Shown here: positions 22,076-32,589 of the stretch, in pieces
Numbering within the stretch: position 1 is the first letter of the stretch
Layout: each line of letters begins with the position of its first letter
DNA from: Heterohyrax brucei
Lineage: Eukaryota; Chordata; Mammalia; Hyracoidea; Procaviidae
DNA length: 64,000 bases
Direction of reading: 5' to 3'
Assembly: GCA_028571685.1 (NCBI GenBank)
Contig: CM053162.1
Location: 3,290,001 to 3,354,000, forward strand
Made by a program: the position numbers and the translations under genes
The notes under the pieces: generated by a model
What the model was told of the DNA's origin: nothing
The model's input: only the letters and a program-made list of their open reading frames with translations
Database searches by the model: none

Positions 22076-23101
22076 GATACATTCCAGAATTTGCTTACAT
22101 AATTGAGAATACTTTGAAAGGAAAGCTCAGAGAAGAACTATTGTTCTTTTTTCAGATCATTTTCATCAGCTATTTTTTAAACATAAATGGTAAAGGCTAA
22201 ATAGTGGGTATGAATCTTGATCTCTAAACTTTGATTTGAATAAATATCACATGGCCAAGCCAGAAAATATCCTGCTATGATTTTTTTTCTGAATGCAGTA
22301 TATCTTAAACCAAAGAAGATCAAATTGCAAGGATACTCGGGGAAAGAGTAAGAGTATCCAGATAACTCTAGGAGCCCACGCCTAGTGTGAGCATTTTCTT
22401 CGGTTTTGGACAGTAGGAGGATTATCCCATAGTTTTTAACAGTTAAAAGGGGTTCTTCTAAATTACTTGTCTACGGGCCCAGGAGGGGGAGAATCAAAAT
22501 GTACAATATGTTGCCAAGTGACGCTTTCTGTTTCATGGGGTTATTTAAAACATATTCCTTTTTTAAAGCCCATTTGGAGACTTTGCTACTGCTTGCTTTG
22601 TCTCCCAGCAACATTAAAAGAACTGCGGCAAGTGACATTCTTTTTCTCAACATGTGCTTGTACCCAAGGAAAAAGAAAAAGGTAACAAAAATCCCACAAC
22701 TTCTAAAGCAACTCCTGAAATAGACCCACAGAGAATGGAAAACAAAGCATGCTGTGCAACTTTCTCAAGGGAGCAATTACAGCCTAGAAAATGACACAGT
22801 GAGTGTGTGGCTCCCAGAAATAGCATTTAGCACAGAGCCATTTCCCATTGGCTGCCTCCCACAAGCAACAGGTATGTATGTTGCAGGGAAAGCTGTCCAT
22901 CTCCAAAATAAAGTTACAGGTCTCTAAGGATATCGAAGTGCTGGCACTGCTAGCTGAATGATGGATTACAGTTGCAGCAAGCCGTCTGGAGACAGAACTA
23001 GAAGCTCCATGTGGCTCAGTGCCATTTGTGCATGCACTCACCCAGTAAATACAGGTACTGTGCAAAGTAAGCAATGGAAATACTTCTAACGGTTAATCAG
23101 T
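22076..23101. other. Unassigned unique-looking sequence
   Basis: No repeat recognised. The stretch 22760-23060 is of balanced composition and free of recognisable repeats. No coding signature is seen. Confidence 0.45.
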
Positions 23102-23310
23102 AAGGAATCCTGATGTCATAGTGGTTAAGCTCTTAGCTACTAACCAAAAGGTTGGCAGTCTGAACCCAAAGGCCACTTGAAGCAAGGTGTGACAGTCTGT
23201 TTCTCTCAAGATTTATAGCCTTAGAAACCCTATGGGGCAATTCTACTCTATCTTGTAGGATAGATACCAGTCAGAACTGACTCTATGGCAATGGATCAGT
23301 TTAAAAAATG
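23102..23310 (+). repeat. AfroSINE (longer variant)
   Basis: Sense: gtggttaagctcttagctac, aaccaaaaggttggcagtct, then the extra block gacagtctgtttctctcaag, gaaaccctatggggcaattc, and the tail gtcagaactgactctatggc. Confidence 0.9.
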
Positions 23311-23514
23311 CTCCTCTCTCACCCTTATCCACATTCTTATATGGTGTGGGTTATCTGTAGCTTCATACTAGATAATTTCAAGTATTGTAGTTCTGTTGCT
23401 TTATTATTATTATTTTTGTCCTTGGGACTTTGTGTATGCTCTCCCCTCAGCCCAACACATATTTTAATTCTTCTTATCTTTTAATAGTGGTAACTATATA
23501 TCTATTTAGGTCTC

Positions 23515-23720
23515 TAGGTAGTGCAAACAGTTTGTGCTCAACTACCAGCCTCAAGGTTGGTGGTTTGAACAAGCTTAGAGGTACTGTGGAAGAAAGCCTG
23601 GTGATCTGCTTCCTTAAAGATTGCAGACAAGAAAACCCCACGGAGAAGTTCTACTCTGTAACACCTGGGGTTGACACAAGTTAGAATCTAACTGCTGGCA
23701 GTGGGTTTGGTTTTTCCTTT
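23515..23720 (+). repeat. AfroSINE (second subfamily)
   Basis: Sense copy of the variant with cctggtgatctgcttcctta and aagattgcagacaagaaaac, ending ggcagtgggtttggtttttc. Its layout matches the SINE at 13949-14310. Confidence 0.85.
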
Positions 23721-24044
23721 ATACTGATACAAACATATTATTTGACTCTGTTGTAGCTGTTTCTCTATTTGGGGACATATGGATAACCGCTTCACTCTCT
23801 GGTGTCCACAGATACCCAGGAGGCCTATGAATAAGTGTGGTAAAAATGCAAGGCATCAGTGCAGAAGGGACAATGATTGGCATGAATGTAGTAGACATTT
23901 TTCAATCATCATAGAGATGATTGAATTAAAGATCCCAATCCTCAGGCTGTGTGATTGTTTTTCAAAGAGAACAGAATTGCATGTTCTAGAATAGCATTAC
24001 CTTAGATTTGGGAGCTACTTTTGCATTTACCTAGCCCAGTGTGC
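23721..24044. other. Unassigned sequence
   Basis: Nothing recognised in this short interval. Confidence 0.4.
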
Positions 24045-24180
24045 TTTTAGCTGAGAATGTTTTAGGATTATCTGGGACCTCAGCCCCTGGAAACTGTAGC
24101 TCAAGATTATCTGGGGAAAGAATAAAGTCTGTATAATTTTAAAAATGTCCCAGGCAATTCTGATGGTCATCCTCCGAAGT
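24045..24180 (+). repeat. MER5-type hAT DNA transposon remnant
   Basis: gagaatgttttaggattatc ... ataattttaaaaatgtccca ... ggcaattctgatggtcatcc follows the order of MER5A (non-autonomous Charlie). Terminal repeats are not clear. Confidence 0.6.
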
Positions 24181-27100
24181 GTCTACTCTCTTGCTGTCTG
24201 ATGAAAGACTTCAACCTGCAAAAGTTTCTTTCTCTAGGAAGCAGTTACCACTAGAAGAGGCAAAAAAGCAAAAAAGAGTTGACTTTCAGAAATAGGCTTG
24301 GGTAAATGTACTGTTTGCGATTGTGTTAGATAACATTTCATCTTTTGTAACGGGGACCTCACCATAGAAAAATTCTGGACATGATGATAAAGAAGTGAAT
24401 GTGACCCCACCCACTTATCATGTTGAGCGTCATAAGGAAACATCCTTCCATCAACCCCACCACTGCATGGTGGCTTACATTTCCATAATAAAAGTCTCCC
24501 AAGCACAAAATGTGAGTCTAATAGAATGTCACTTTTTGGAGCAACCAATTCAAGTGTAAACACAAAATCTCTGATTCCTGCATGTAATGAAATACAACTA
24601 TATCTGAAGACAGACGACTGTCGTCAACCTGCTGTCCTAATTCACACTGTGTCTTCTGAAACTAATTCTAGATGTTGATTCTCTGAACATTAGTAGAAAC
24701 CTTTTATCCTAGGATTTATCCTACGGCATGTATGCTGTTTTAGCCTCAGCATTGCAAGACAGGTTTGGATTCTGCTGAAATGATTAGGTGGGTGGACTTA
24801 ACCTCAGACCTAAAAGGGAGAAATATACTGTTTAGACTTTTACAGGTGGTCTGTCTTTGGTGATCACTGATATATTTTTCCGATTGATGAACTTTGCAAA
24901 TTAACTTCAACACATCTAAGTAACTGCAATTAAAGATTTCAAAAAGTCACCTAAGCCTGTACCAGTTGAATGACCAGCTTACTGTGCAAATTTCACAAAG
25001 ATAGTGCCAGTCTCCTGACCTCTGGATTTACAATTAATTATTGCACTCAGCACCCAAACTACTCCTCCCCTGGTCTCCATGTGCCCAGCTTTATCTCTCT
25101 GCACACACAAGTCTGGCTTTTAATTAAAGGCCCTTGAAACTAATTGAAAGCAAATTTAATTGTTATATCAAATTGGAATAGCTCACAGCATATCCTGACA
25201 ACATTTAACCAATGGACAACCTAGGGAAAGCTCAGCTCCCACAATTCAAATTAACGTGTCCTGCAAATGATTCTTCTTATCGTTGCCTGAACAGGTTTTT
25301 TGCTACCAGGTCAGCCCTAGCTGTGGTCTTTGCTGTCAGTAACAAACTCTGGTTTAATACTATTTCTCCCCTATCTTTTCGCATCTCTGCTTAACTCTCA
25401 CATTTTCTTTTCACATGGAAAGAGAACGGCCTTATATTCTGCTGCCTCTGCAAGTGGAAAATAATTACTCTTTAATCTATCCAGCTTTTGAGGGCAGCTC
25501 ATATATGCACCCCTTAAAAGCTTATAGGAATATACAGAGTAATATGTAGTTTCCTGGCTTCCAGAACCACCCAAAGTCTAGAGGAATGTGCATGGAATGG
25601 TGATTATTGTTATAGTATGTCTGAAACAGTAATCATAATAATAACATGCTTATCACGGACTACTAATGTGCCAGACAATGCAAACAGTATGCAAGTAGAC
25701 ACAGTGCTTATCCAGTAGACTTATTACATAAATAGGAATTAAGGCAAGACTCAAATAAAGGTGAAGAAAAATGAACCAAAGGGAGACTTGAAAGGTGAGG
25801 AAGCATACCCCTTTTGATTATCAGTCAGCGGAGACCAGTAATCTCTGCCTGTGCCCAGCTTTCTTTCCTCAGGCTGCATTTTCTCCAAAGTCCTCTTTTC
25901 AGTATGAAACTTTTTAGCCAAGTAGTAGAGAAAGAGCAGAGAATTGACTGGAGAGGCAAAAAACTGAATCTTTTCGTCTCGACAGAGATGAGCGTAATCC
26001 GATCTGGGAAGGTCTCAAAAGTTTTCTGGGTCCGCATGAAGAGCAGATGCTGGGGTTCCTGGTAGCAGCTGAGGGCGATAGTGTGGACAGCTCCACAGCT
26101 TGTTCTCCACAGAGGCGGAAGATGCAGATGAAAAGCAGTTGAGTAGAGAAGCGAAAAATGGAGTTTGCAGAAAGACAAACCTTGGGGCTGAGGATATCTT
26201 TTTCCTTCTATTGACTGGATTGGTCTGTTGTTGAAAAAGAAGGCCAGAATGCAGATAGTTATGGAGAGAAAACATGCAGAACACAAACACTCCCAAATCT
26301 ACTTGCAACCCAGTAAGCAGTAAACAGCAAAAAGGAGGAAGAAGTGTGGACTGAAGAGACAGAACCAAGAGCCCAAGCCAATAGCTTCCAAGTGCATCTC
26401 GCCTGACATTTTACTTGCCCTTAAACACAGCCCAGGGAATACTGTTGCATGTTCTGAAATTTCAGGTGAGAAATCATCTGACTCCTGAGATTTGTAACCA
26501 AGGCCTCACTGTAGTCCCCTAGGGTGTGTATCAGCTTGGGGAGCCAAGCACTTGTGGAAATGGAGAGGGAATGGGAAAGGGGCAGTGAGATTTAAGCTCT
26601 ATCTCTCTTTTTCCATCCTTGGTTGAGCAAATATCCCTAAAAACCACTTACTAAGTGTCCTATGTAAGAAAAGCACTGTAAAAACATGTTTCAGATGAAT
26701 ACAAAAGGAACAGTAGATGATCTCAAGGCATTTGTCATCTAACTGAGGGTAGAAAATGTATATTCATCAAAGACCTGTAAAGTATATGATCAACTTTCCT
26801 ATGATAATTTTCATAATTTGTGCATTTGTTTATGATTCATTTTAATATGTAGTACTGCTATTGACTGTTTATATCTTTCTTTTCTACTATAAACTAAGTT
26901 TGTCATGGCAGGGCTTGTTCTTGGTTTAACCTTTGTATCTCCAAAAATCAGTCCAGCATCGGGCATCTGGCTATATATGTTTGTCTTTGAACTGAACAAA
27001 ACAGTACGGGCTCCTTTGGTTCCCCCATTGCACTTTGTGTATGCCTGCTGAATCAGCTTCCTCTCACTCACAGGCTAGAAAAACCTGTGAAGAGGGTGAG

Positions 27101-27837
27101 GACTGGAAGTAGACTGTATAAGGGATTGGGCAAGTTCTTAGATTTCTCTAGGCTTCTTTGTCTGATAGTATAGAGGAGGATGACAATAATACTTTAAGGA
27201 ATGTTAATGAGGACTGCTTGAGTAACACCTGAGTTGGAGCAATACTTGGCACATGATAAGAATTTAGAGGTGTCAACTCCTCTAATTCTTAAGATCCTTA
27301 GGGATACAGACTGAATAAGCCTTATCTTCTGTGTATTCATTCAACCCAATACATAGAAGAGTGCTTGGTAGATAGATCTTGGTTGGTAAATAATTATTGT
27401 ATTGCACGAAATCAGCAGTGAAATTATTAATGTGCATACATAATTTTGAAATAGTCGTAGGGAAAGTATTTCATCAGTTCATTCAGTGTATCATCTATTC
27501 TAATTAAATAAAGGTGCATTGTCTGTCCAATTCATCTTGCTGATTTCCTTTAATCATGAAATAATGTATAATTGGTGTGATTACATTACATAACAAATTA
27601 TCTTTAAAAATATAATAGTTAGTGGAAACAGGATTGCTATAAAGAGGGTAATCTCCCGTGAGATCCTTGATTTATTCCTTCCAGCCGAGCCTACTAAATA
27701 GTCTGATCCTTTCTGCTTCTATAAGGAATTCCTTAAGTGATAACTGATGACTCCACCTAGTAAATATTTAAATAAAACAAACAAATCTAAGTATGGTGTG
27801 TGTTTAGGAGTGTGCTGTTGTTGAACAGGATTTTACT
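24181..27837. other. Longest mostly unique stretch
   Basis: No gene identified. 24880-25300 is AT-rich, free of recognisable repeats and dense in homeodomain-like TAATTA or ATTA cores and an octamer-like gtgcaaat. It could be a conserved non-coding element, but this cannot be decided from one sequence. 25790-26380 is less AT-rich and carries overlapping open frames on both strands, the longest 153 codons on the minus strand (26286-25825). Weak MIR-like traces lie at 25640-25750 and 27110-27270. Confidence 0.5.
25825..26286 (-). CDS. Uncharacterised 153-codon open frame, probably non-coding
   Basis: An ATG-to-stop frame of 153 codons outside any repeat I recognise. The N-terminus (CFLSITICILAFFF) looks like a short hydrophobic segment or signal peptide. 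The rest is rich in S, L, F, R and C with no motif I know. Opposing frames of 83 and 60 codons overlap it, and no promoter, splice or poly-A context is evident. Length alone is near what chance gives, so I do not propose a function. Confidence 0.12.
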   Translation of the reverse strand: MCSACFLSITICILAFFFNNRPIQSIEGKRYPQPQGLSFCKLHFSLLYSTAFHLHLPPLWRTSCGAVHTIALSCYQEPQHLLFMRTQKTFETFPDRITLISVETKRFSFLPLQSILCSFSTTWLKSFILKRGLWRKCSLRKESWAQAEITGLR

Positions 27838-27935
27838 CATAAATATTTTTTAAATACCTGTTACATGTCAAGCAGTGTGGTGGACACTGAGGATACAGTG
27901 GTGAATAAGACAGACAATGAAAACAGCAATGACTG
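27838..27935 (+). repeat. MIR/L2-type ancient repeat
   Basis: aaatacctgttacatgtcaa gcagtgtggtggacactgag gatacagtggtgaataagac follows the common pattern of ancient mammalian repeats (length limit, 'graded' copy). Confidence 0.55.
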
Positions 27936-27984
27936 ATGTTGTATGAAGTCCTTTTATATGACAAGCGCTATGGTAAGTTGTTTA

Positions 27985-30440
27985 TGTTGTCATTAGCTGC
28001 AGTCCAATCAGTTGCAACTCATAGTCACCCTGTACATAACACAAGAAAATATTGCCCAGTACTGCTTAACTCTCATAATTATCATTATGCTTGAGCCCTT
28101 TGCGGCAACCACTGTTTCAGTCCATCTCTTTGAGGGTCATCCTCACTTTCACGGATTCTCTACTTTACCAACGGTGATGTCATTCTCCAAGGACTGGTAC
28201 GTCCTGACAGCGAGTCCAAAATATGTGAAATAGTCTTCTCCCCCTTGTGCCTAATGAGTATGCTTGTTGTACTTCTTCCAAGAGAGATTTGTTCATTCTT
28301 CTGGCAGTTCATTGTATATTCTATGCCACCACCACAATTCAAAGCCTTGTTCTTCTTTGGTCTTCATTATTCTCTGTCTAGCTTTCGTGTGCATATGAAG
28401 TAATCGAAAATACCATGGCTTCAGTTAGGCACATCTTAATCTTTGATTTCAGAATTTAAATATTAAATATTTTTAATATTTGGTCTTTGATTTTAATAAT
28501 TTAGAAGTGGTCTTTCACAGCAGATTCCTCCAGTGTGCTGCATCCTTTGATTTCTTAACTGCTTCCTCTGTGGGCATTGATTAAGGATGCAAGAAAACTG
28601 AAATTCTTGATAATTTCAATGATTTCTCTGTCTAGCACTGTGTGGCATCCAGATCCGTGGTGGGTAGCATCTTCAAGAAAGCAAAGAAAGATGCTTCAAT
28701 CAGCTAGTGATTGAGACCTGTGATTTTCTTACAGAGACTCAACGTACAGGTGGTGGGCCAGCTCTTGGACCCAGTTGCCCTCCACTACCACTTAACAAAA
28801 GAATACAATCTCATATACAGCCCTTCTGCTGAGGGACTAAGATTTATTCGCTTTTTCCTCTCAAGTCCATTGGTACCAGCATTGTCAGGAACTATTTTTC
28901 TAGGCCCAGGTGTTTCTCTTCTTGCTAACAAGGTATTACAGAACTTTGTCCCCACCCCAGTCACACTGATTCCAGCCTGGCGTTTTAGCCCCAGTTCATC
29001 CTCAGCATGCTCTGGAGAAGAACAAAACCGACTCCATCAGGAGGGGGTGCACACTGCTAAATGGTACTACCCCACAATCGTGATGTTGCTTATTGGTCCA
29101 GTTGTGTGGATTTACATTTCCTTTATGTTGGGTTGCCATCCGCACTGCATGCTGTGGTCTTTGATCCTCATCAGTAAGCGCTGCAGGTCCTCATCACTTC
29201 AGGCAAGCAAGGTTGTGTTCTCTGTATAACAGGTCTTCACCCATTCCTCATGCCTTGTACTTCATATAATCCAGATTATCGGATTATTTCCTCAGTACAC
29301 AGACTGAATACATACGGTGAAAGAGTAAAGCTCTGAGAAACAACATGCCAGGTTTTCAATCACACAGTATCTGTCTGTTCTGGTAGAATGACTACTTCTT
29401 GGTCTATGTATGAACAGACAGGTTCCTCATGAGAACAATTAAGTGTTCTGGAATTCTTGTTCTCCATAATGTTACCCATAATGTGTGATGATTCACAAAG
29501 CTGAATACATTTGCGATGTCAATAAAACACAGCTAAACATCTTGATGGTACTTACTGCTTTCAGCCAGGATTTGTCTGACATCAGCAAATGTGTCCCTTG
29601 TTCCATGTCTTCTGAATCTGGCTTAAATTTGTGGCAGTCTTCTACATATTGTTGCAAGTGCTTTTGAATGATGTTCAGCAAAATTTTACTGTGTGTGGTA
29701 TTACTGATATTGTTCAACAATCTTTGTATTCTGTCAGCTCACTTTTCCTTGGAATGTGTATAAATCTGGGTGCATTCTGTATGGTTGGCCAGGCAGCTGT
29801 CTTCCAAATACCTTCGCAAGGATGAGTGAGCACTTCTTGCACTACATCTCGCTGTTGAAACATCTCAGTTGGTAGTTCATTAACTTCTGAAGCTTTGTTT
29901 TCAGTGAATGCCTTCAGCGCAGTTTGGACTTCTTCCTTCAGTACCACCAGCTTTTGATCATGTACTACCTCCTGAAATGTTTGAATGTCAACCAGTTCTT
30001 TTTGGTACAGTAACTGTATATTCCTGTAACTTCTTGGATGCTTCCTGCATCATTCCATGTTTTACCCGTAGAATCCTGTACTGCTCCAGCTCAAGGATTA
30101 ACGTTTTTCTTCAGTTCTTTCAGCTTGAAAAAGGCTGACCGTGTTCTTCCTTTGGGGGTTTTTATCTCATGCATTGCACATTTTATTATGCCTTGTCTTC
30201 TAGAACTGTCCTGTGAAATCTTTTGTTCAGCTCTTTTAATTTATCATTTTTTTTCCTTTTGCTTTAGCTAGTGTGTGTTCAGGAGCAAATGTCAGTCTCT
30301 TCTGATATACATTTTGGATTTTTCTTTTTTCTGTCTTTTTAGTGACTTCTTCCTTTCTTAATGTGTGACAACACTGATTTCATTCTATAATTTCCCTGGT
30401 CTTTTTGGTCGTTGGTATTCAGTGCATCAAATCTACTCTT
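27985..30440 (-). mobile_element. RTE LINE (RTE-4), 3' part; outermost layer of the nest
   Basis: Antisense RTE. A decayed tail complement (gttgtcattagctgcagtcc) lies at 27985. The C-terminal region follows, with 28342-28160 on the minus strand reading GIEYTMNCQKNEQISLGRST, and then RT blocks to 30427. The element is cut at 30440 by L1-d and resumes at 46314. The target duplication caaatctactctt (30428-30440) is matched by caaatctattctt (46314-46326). A ~444-bp LTR-like insert sits at 28633-29076. Confidence 0.88.
28633..29076 (-). mobile_element. LTR-like insert of unknown family
   Basis: RTE-4 matches its family up to about 28632 and again from 29077 (atcgtgatgttgcttattgg). The ~444 bp between do not match RTE. 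The insert has TG...CA ends on either strand (tgtctagcac ... ctaccccaca on plus). On the minus strand it has a mid-element aataaa near 28845. These fit a solo LTR, but flanking target duplications are not evident and I do not recognise the family. On the plus strand it carries most of a 172-codon open frame (28711-29229) that runs on into RTE sequence. Confidence 0.45.
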
Positions 30441-31062
30441 TTAAAAAATATTTTATTGTCCTTTAGAGTGAAAGTTTACAGTTCAAGTCAATCAGCCATA
30501 TAAAACCCTGTGCACACACACTGCTATGCAACTCTATCTTCTCTCCCTACTCCGTGACAGCACAATCCTTTCCACCCTAAACTTCCCATATCCATTCAGC
30601 TAACTCTTGTCCCCCTCCACCCTTCATCTCCCCTCTGGATACAAGCTGCTCAGACAGTCTCGTGTATATATGTAAACCAAGAAGCACCCTCTTCAACAAC
30701 ATCAGTGGCTTCTGTACTGGTTTCAGCTTTGGGCTAACAGTGAGTTGGGGGGCCAAGTCTTCAGGGATGCCTCCAGTCTGTCTGATCAGCAAGTCATGTC
30801 TTTTAATAGAGTTCTGCACATCCAGTTTTCTCCTACTATGTCAGGGACTCTATACTGTGTTCCTGTCAGAGTAGCCAGGCAGCATCTAGTTCTTCTGGGA
30901 TCTTCTGTCTCCTGGGCTCATATTTTCCTCAAGTCTTTGATGTCCTTTGTTCTTGTCTGGCTCCAGGTGGATTGGGAAAAATTGATGCTACTTAAACAGA
31001 CATTTGCTAGCTTTTAAGATCCCATAAGCCACTCACCAAAATGAGCTACAGAACATTTTCTT

Positions 31063-31199
31063 TTTTATATATATTTTATTTTTTTTATTATGACTGAGTG
31101 AAAATGTACATTCCCGTATGAATTTACATGCCCACCTATATGCAGCTTCCACTGCTCTCCCTGTCCGGTGACAGCACACTATTTCACTCTGTTCCATGC
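31063..31199 (-). mobile_element. 137-bp L1 3'-end insertion with 15-bp target duplication
   Basis: A very short antisense L1 tail: T-rich complement of the poly-A (tatatatattttattttttt), then ttatgactgagtgaaaatgt and the start of the 3'UTR (cactgctctccctgtccggt). It is flanked by acagaacattttctt at 31048-31062 and 31200-31214, an exact 15-bp target duplication. This is a classic heavily 5'-truncated retrotransposition into L1-d. Confidence 0.9.
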
Positions 31200-31235
31200 A
31201 CAGAACATTTTCTTAACAGCAAAAAATCCTCAGTT

Positions 31236-31285
31236 ATGCCAATCGGATCTGACTCGATGGCCCTTGGCTTGGCTGGCATGCCAAT
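31236..31285 (+). repeat. Tail fragment of a SINE with cttggcttgg end
   Basis: cggatctgactcgatggccc followed by ttggcttggctggc lies in the L1-d 3'UTR between two copies of atgccaat (31236-31243 and 31278-31285). Only the 3' tip of the SINE is present. Similar tips occur at 41687-41745 and 61576-61610. Confidence 0.6.
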
Positions 31286-31477
31286 TGACTTAGATGTCTC
31301 CCAAAACCATGGTCCCCACATCTTTGCCCTTCCTTCTCTGTCCTTTGAAATGTTGGGTTGTATTTATAAAACATTTTAGCTCTTGGTATATTCCAGCTGT
31401 GCTAACTGCACTTCTATTATATGTAATTGTAACTAATAAAGATTGTTTTCTTATGTACCTAATCTTTTCTTGAGTCG

Positions 31478-31714
31478 TTATAATACTAGTCTTATATAAT
31501 ACGGGTCCTTTTGCACCTGACTAATTTCACTTAGCATAATGTCTTCCAGATGACTTGGTGTTACAAGATATTTCCTAAGATTATCGTTGTTCTTTATCAT
31601 TTCATGGTATTCCGTTGTGTGAATATACCATAGTTTGTTTATACAGTCATCTGTTGATGGGCACCTAGGTTGATTCCATATTTTTGTTATTGTGGACAAT
31701 GATGGAATAAACAT
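31478..31714 (-). pseudogene. L1-d ORF2 C-terminal remnant
   Basis: An open frame of 78 codons with the conserved L1 ORF2 C-terminal string TKIWNQPRCPSTDDCINKLW and YHEMIKNND. Continuity with the upstream part of ORF2 is lost at the deletion near 31875. Confidence 0.8.
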
Positions 31715-32197
31715 TGGTATTCGTGTATCTCTTCCTGTGACAGCCCTTGTTTCTCCAGGATGTATTCCGAGAAGCGAGATTGCTGAATCGTACGGTGTTT
31801 CTATTTCTAGCTTTTAAAGAAAGCTCCAAAATGGTTTCCAAACTGGTTGTACCATTTTACATTCCTGTCAATAATCTGATGCCTGAGGAGTTCTTTTGCT
31901 CTCTTTCTGCTTATTTGAGTTGTAGGGTTAATTCTTTGATTTTGCCTCTTTATTCTTTTTGGATGTGTGCACTTGTTGGGATAAATTGACCTCTGAGCAC
32001 TGCTTTTGCCATGTCCCGTAGGTTCTGGTAAGGATGTGTTTTCATTCTCATTTGATTCTATGAATTTTTGTATTCAAACCTTGCTTTCTTCTATAATCCA
32101 ATAGTGTTTGAGCAAGGTATTATTCAGTTTCATGTTTGATTTTATTTTTTTCCTTCTCTTTTCTCATACTGATTTCTATTATTATGGCTTTATGTTC

Positions 32198-32589
32198 TTA
32201 AAACATGCCATGTCGTATTTCAATACTTTGAACTTTGTTAAGGGTTGCTTGGTGGTCTAACATGTGAAAAATTGTAGGGAACATTCCATGTACACTGGAA
32301 AATAAAGTGTACTTGGTTAATGTTAGGTGGAATGTTCTGTGTATGTCTGTGATGTCAAGTGCATTGACTGTGGTATTTAGATCTTTTTTGTCTTTATAGA
32401 GCTTTTTTTTCCAGATATTCCGTCCTTCACTGAAAGTGGTGTGTTGAAGTCTCCTACTATTATTCTGGAGCTGTGTATTTCTGTATTCAGTGCAGTTAGT
32501 GTTTGTTTTACATATTTTGGAACCCAGTTGTTGGTGCATGGGATATTTAATATGGTAATGTATTCCTGGAATATTGATCTCTTAATCAT
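32198..32589 (-). pseudogene. L1-d ORF2 endonuclease remnant
   Basis: Two overlapping frames (32589-32377 and 32539-32198) keep ITILNIPCTNNW (family: ILNIYAPN), IIVGDFNTPLS (catalytic GDFN), the DLNTTVNALDITDIHRTFH region, and FHMLDHQATL, a damaged form of SRIDHILGHK. A frameshift separates the two halves, so this is an inactive copy. Confidence 0.8.

Noticed and set aside
28711-29229. 172-codon plus-strand frame, considered as an exon (ttttcttacag precedes 28732)
   Set aside because: It spans from the unplaced insert across the junction into antisense RTE sequence, so it cannot be one ancestral coding unit. The splice-like string is a single unsupported match.
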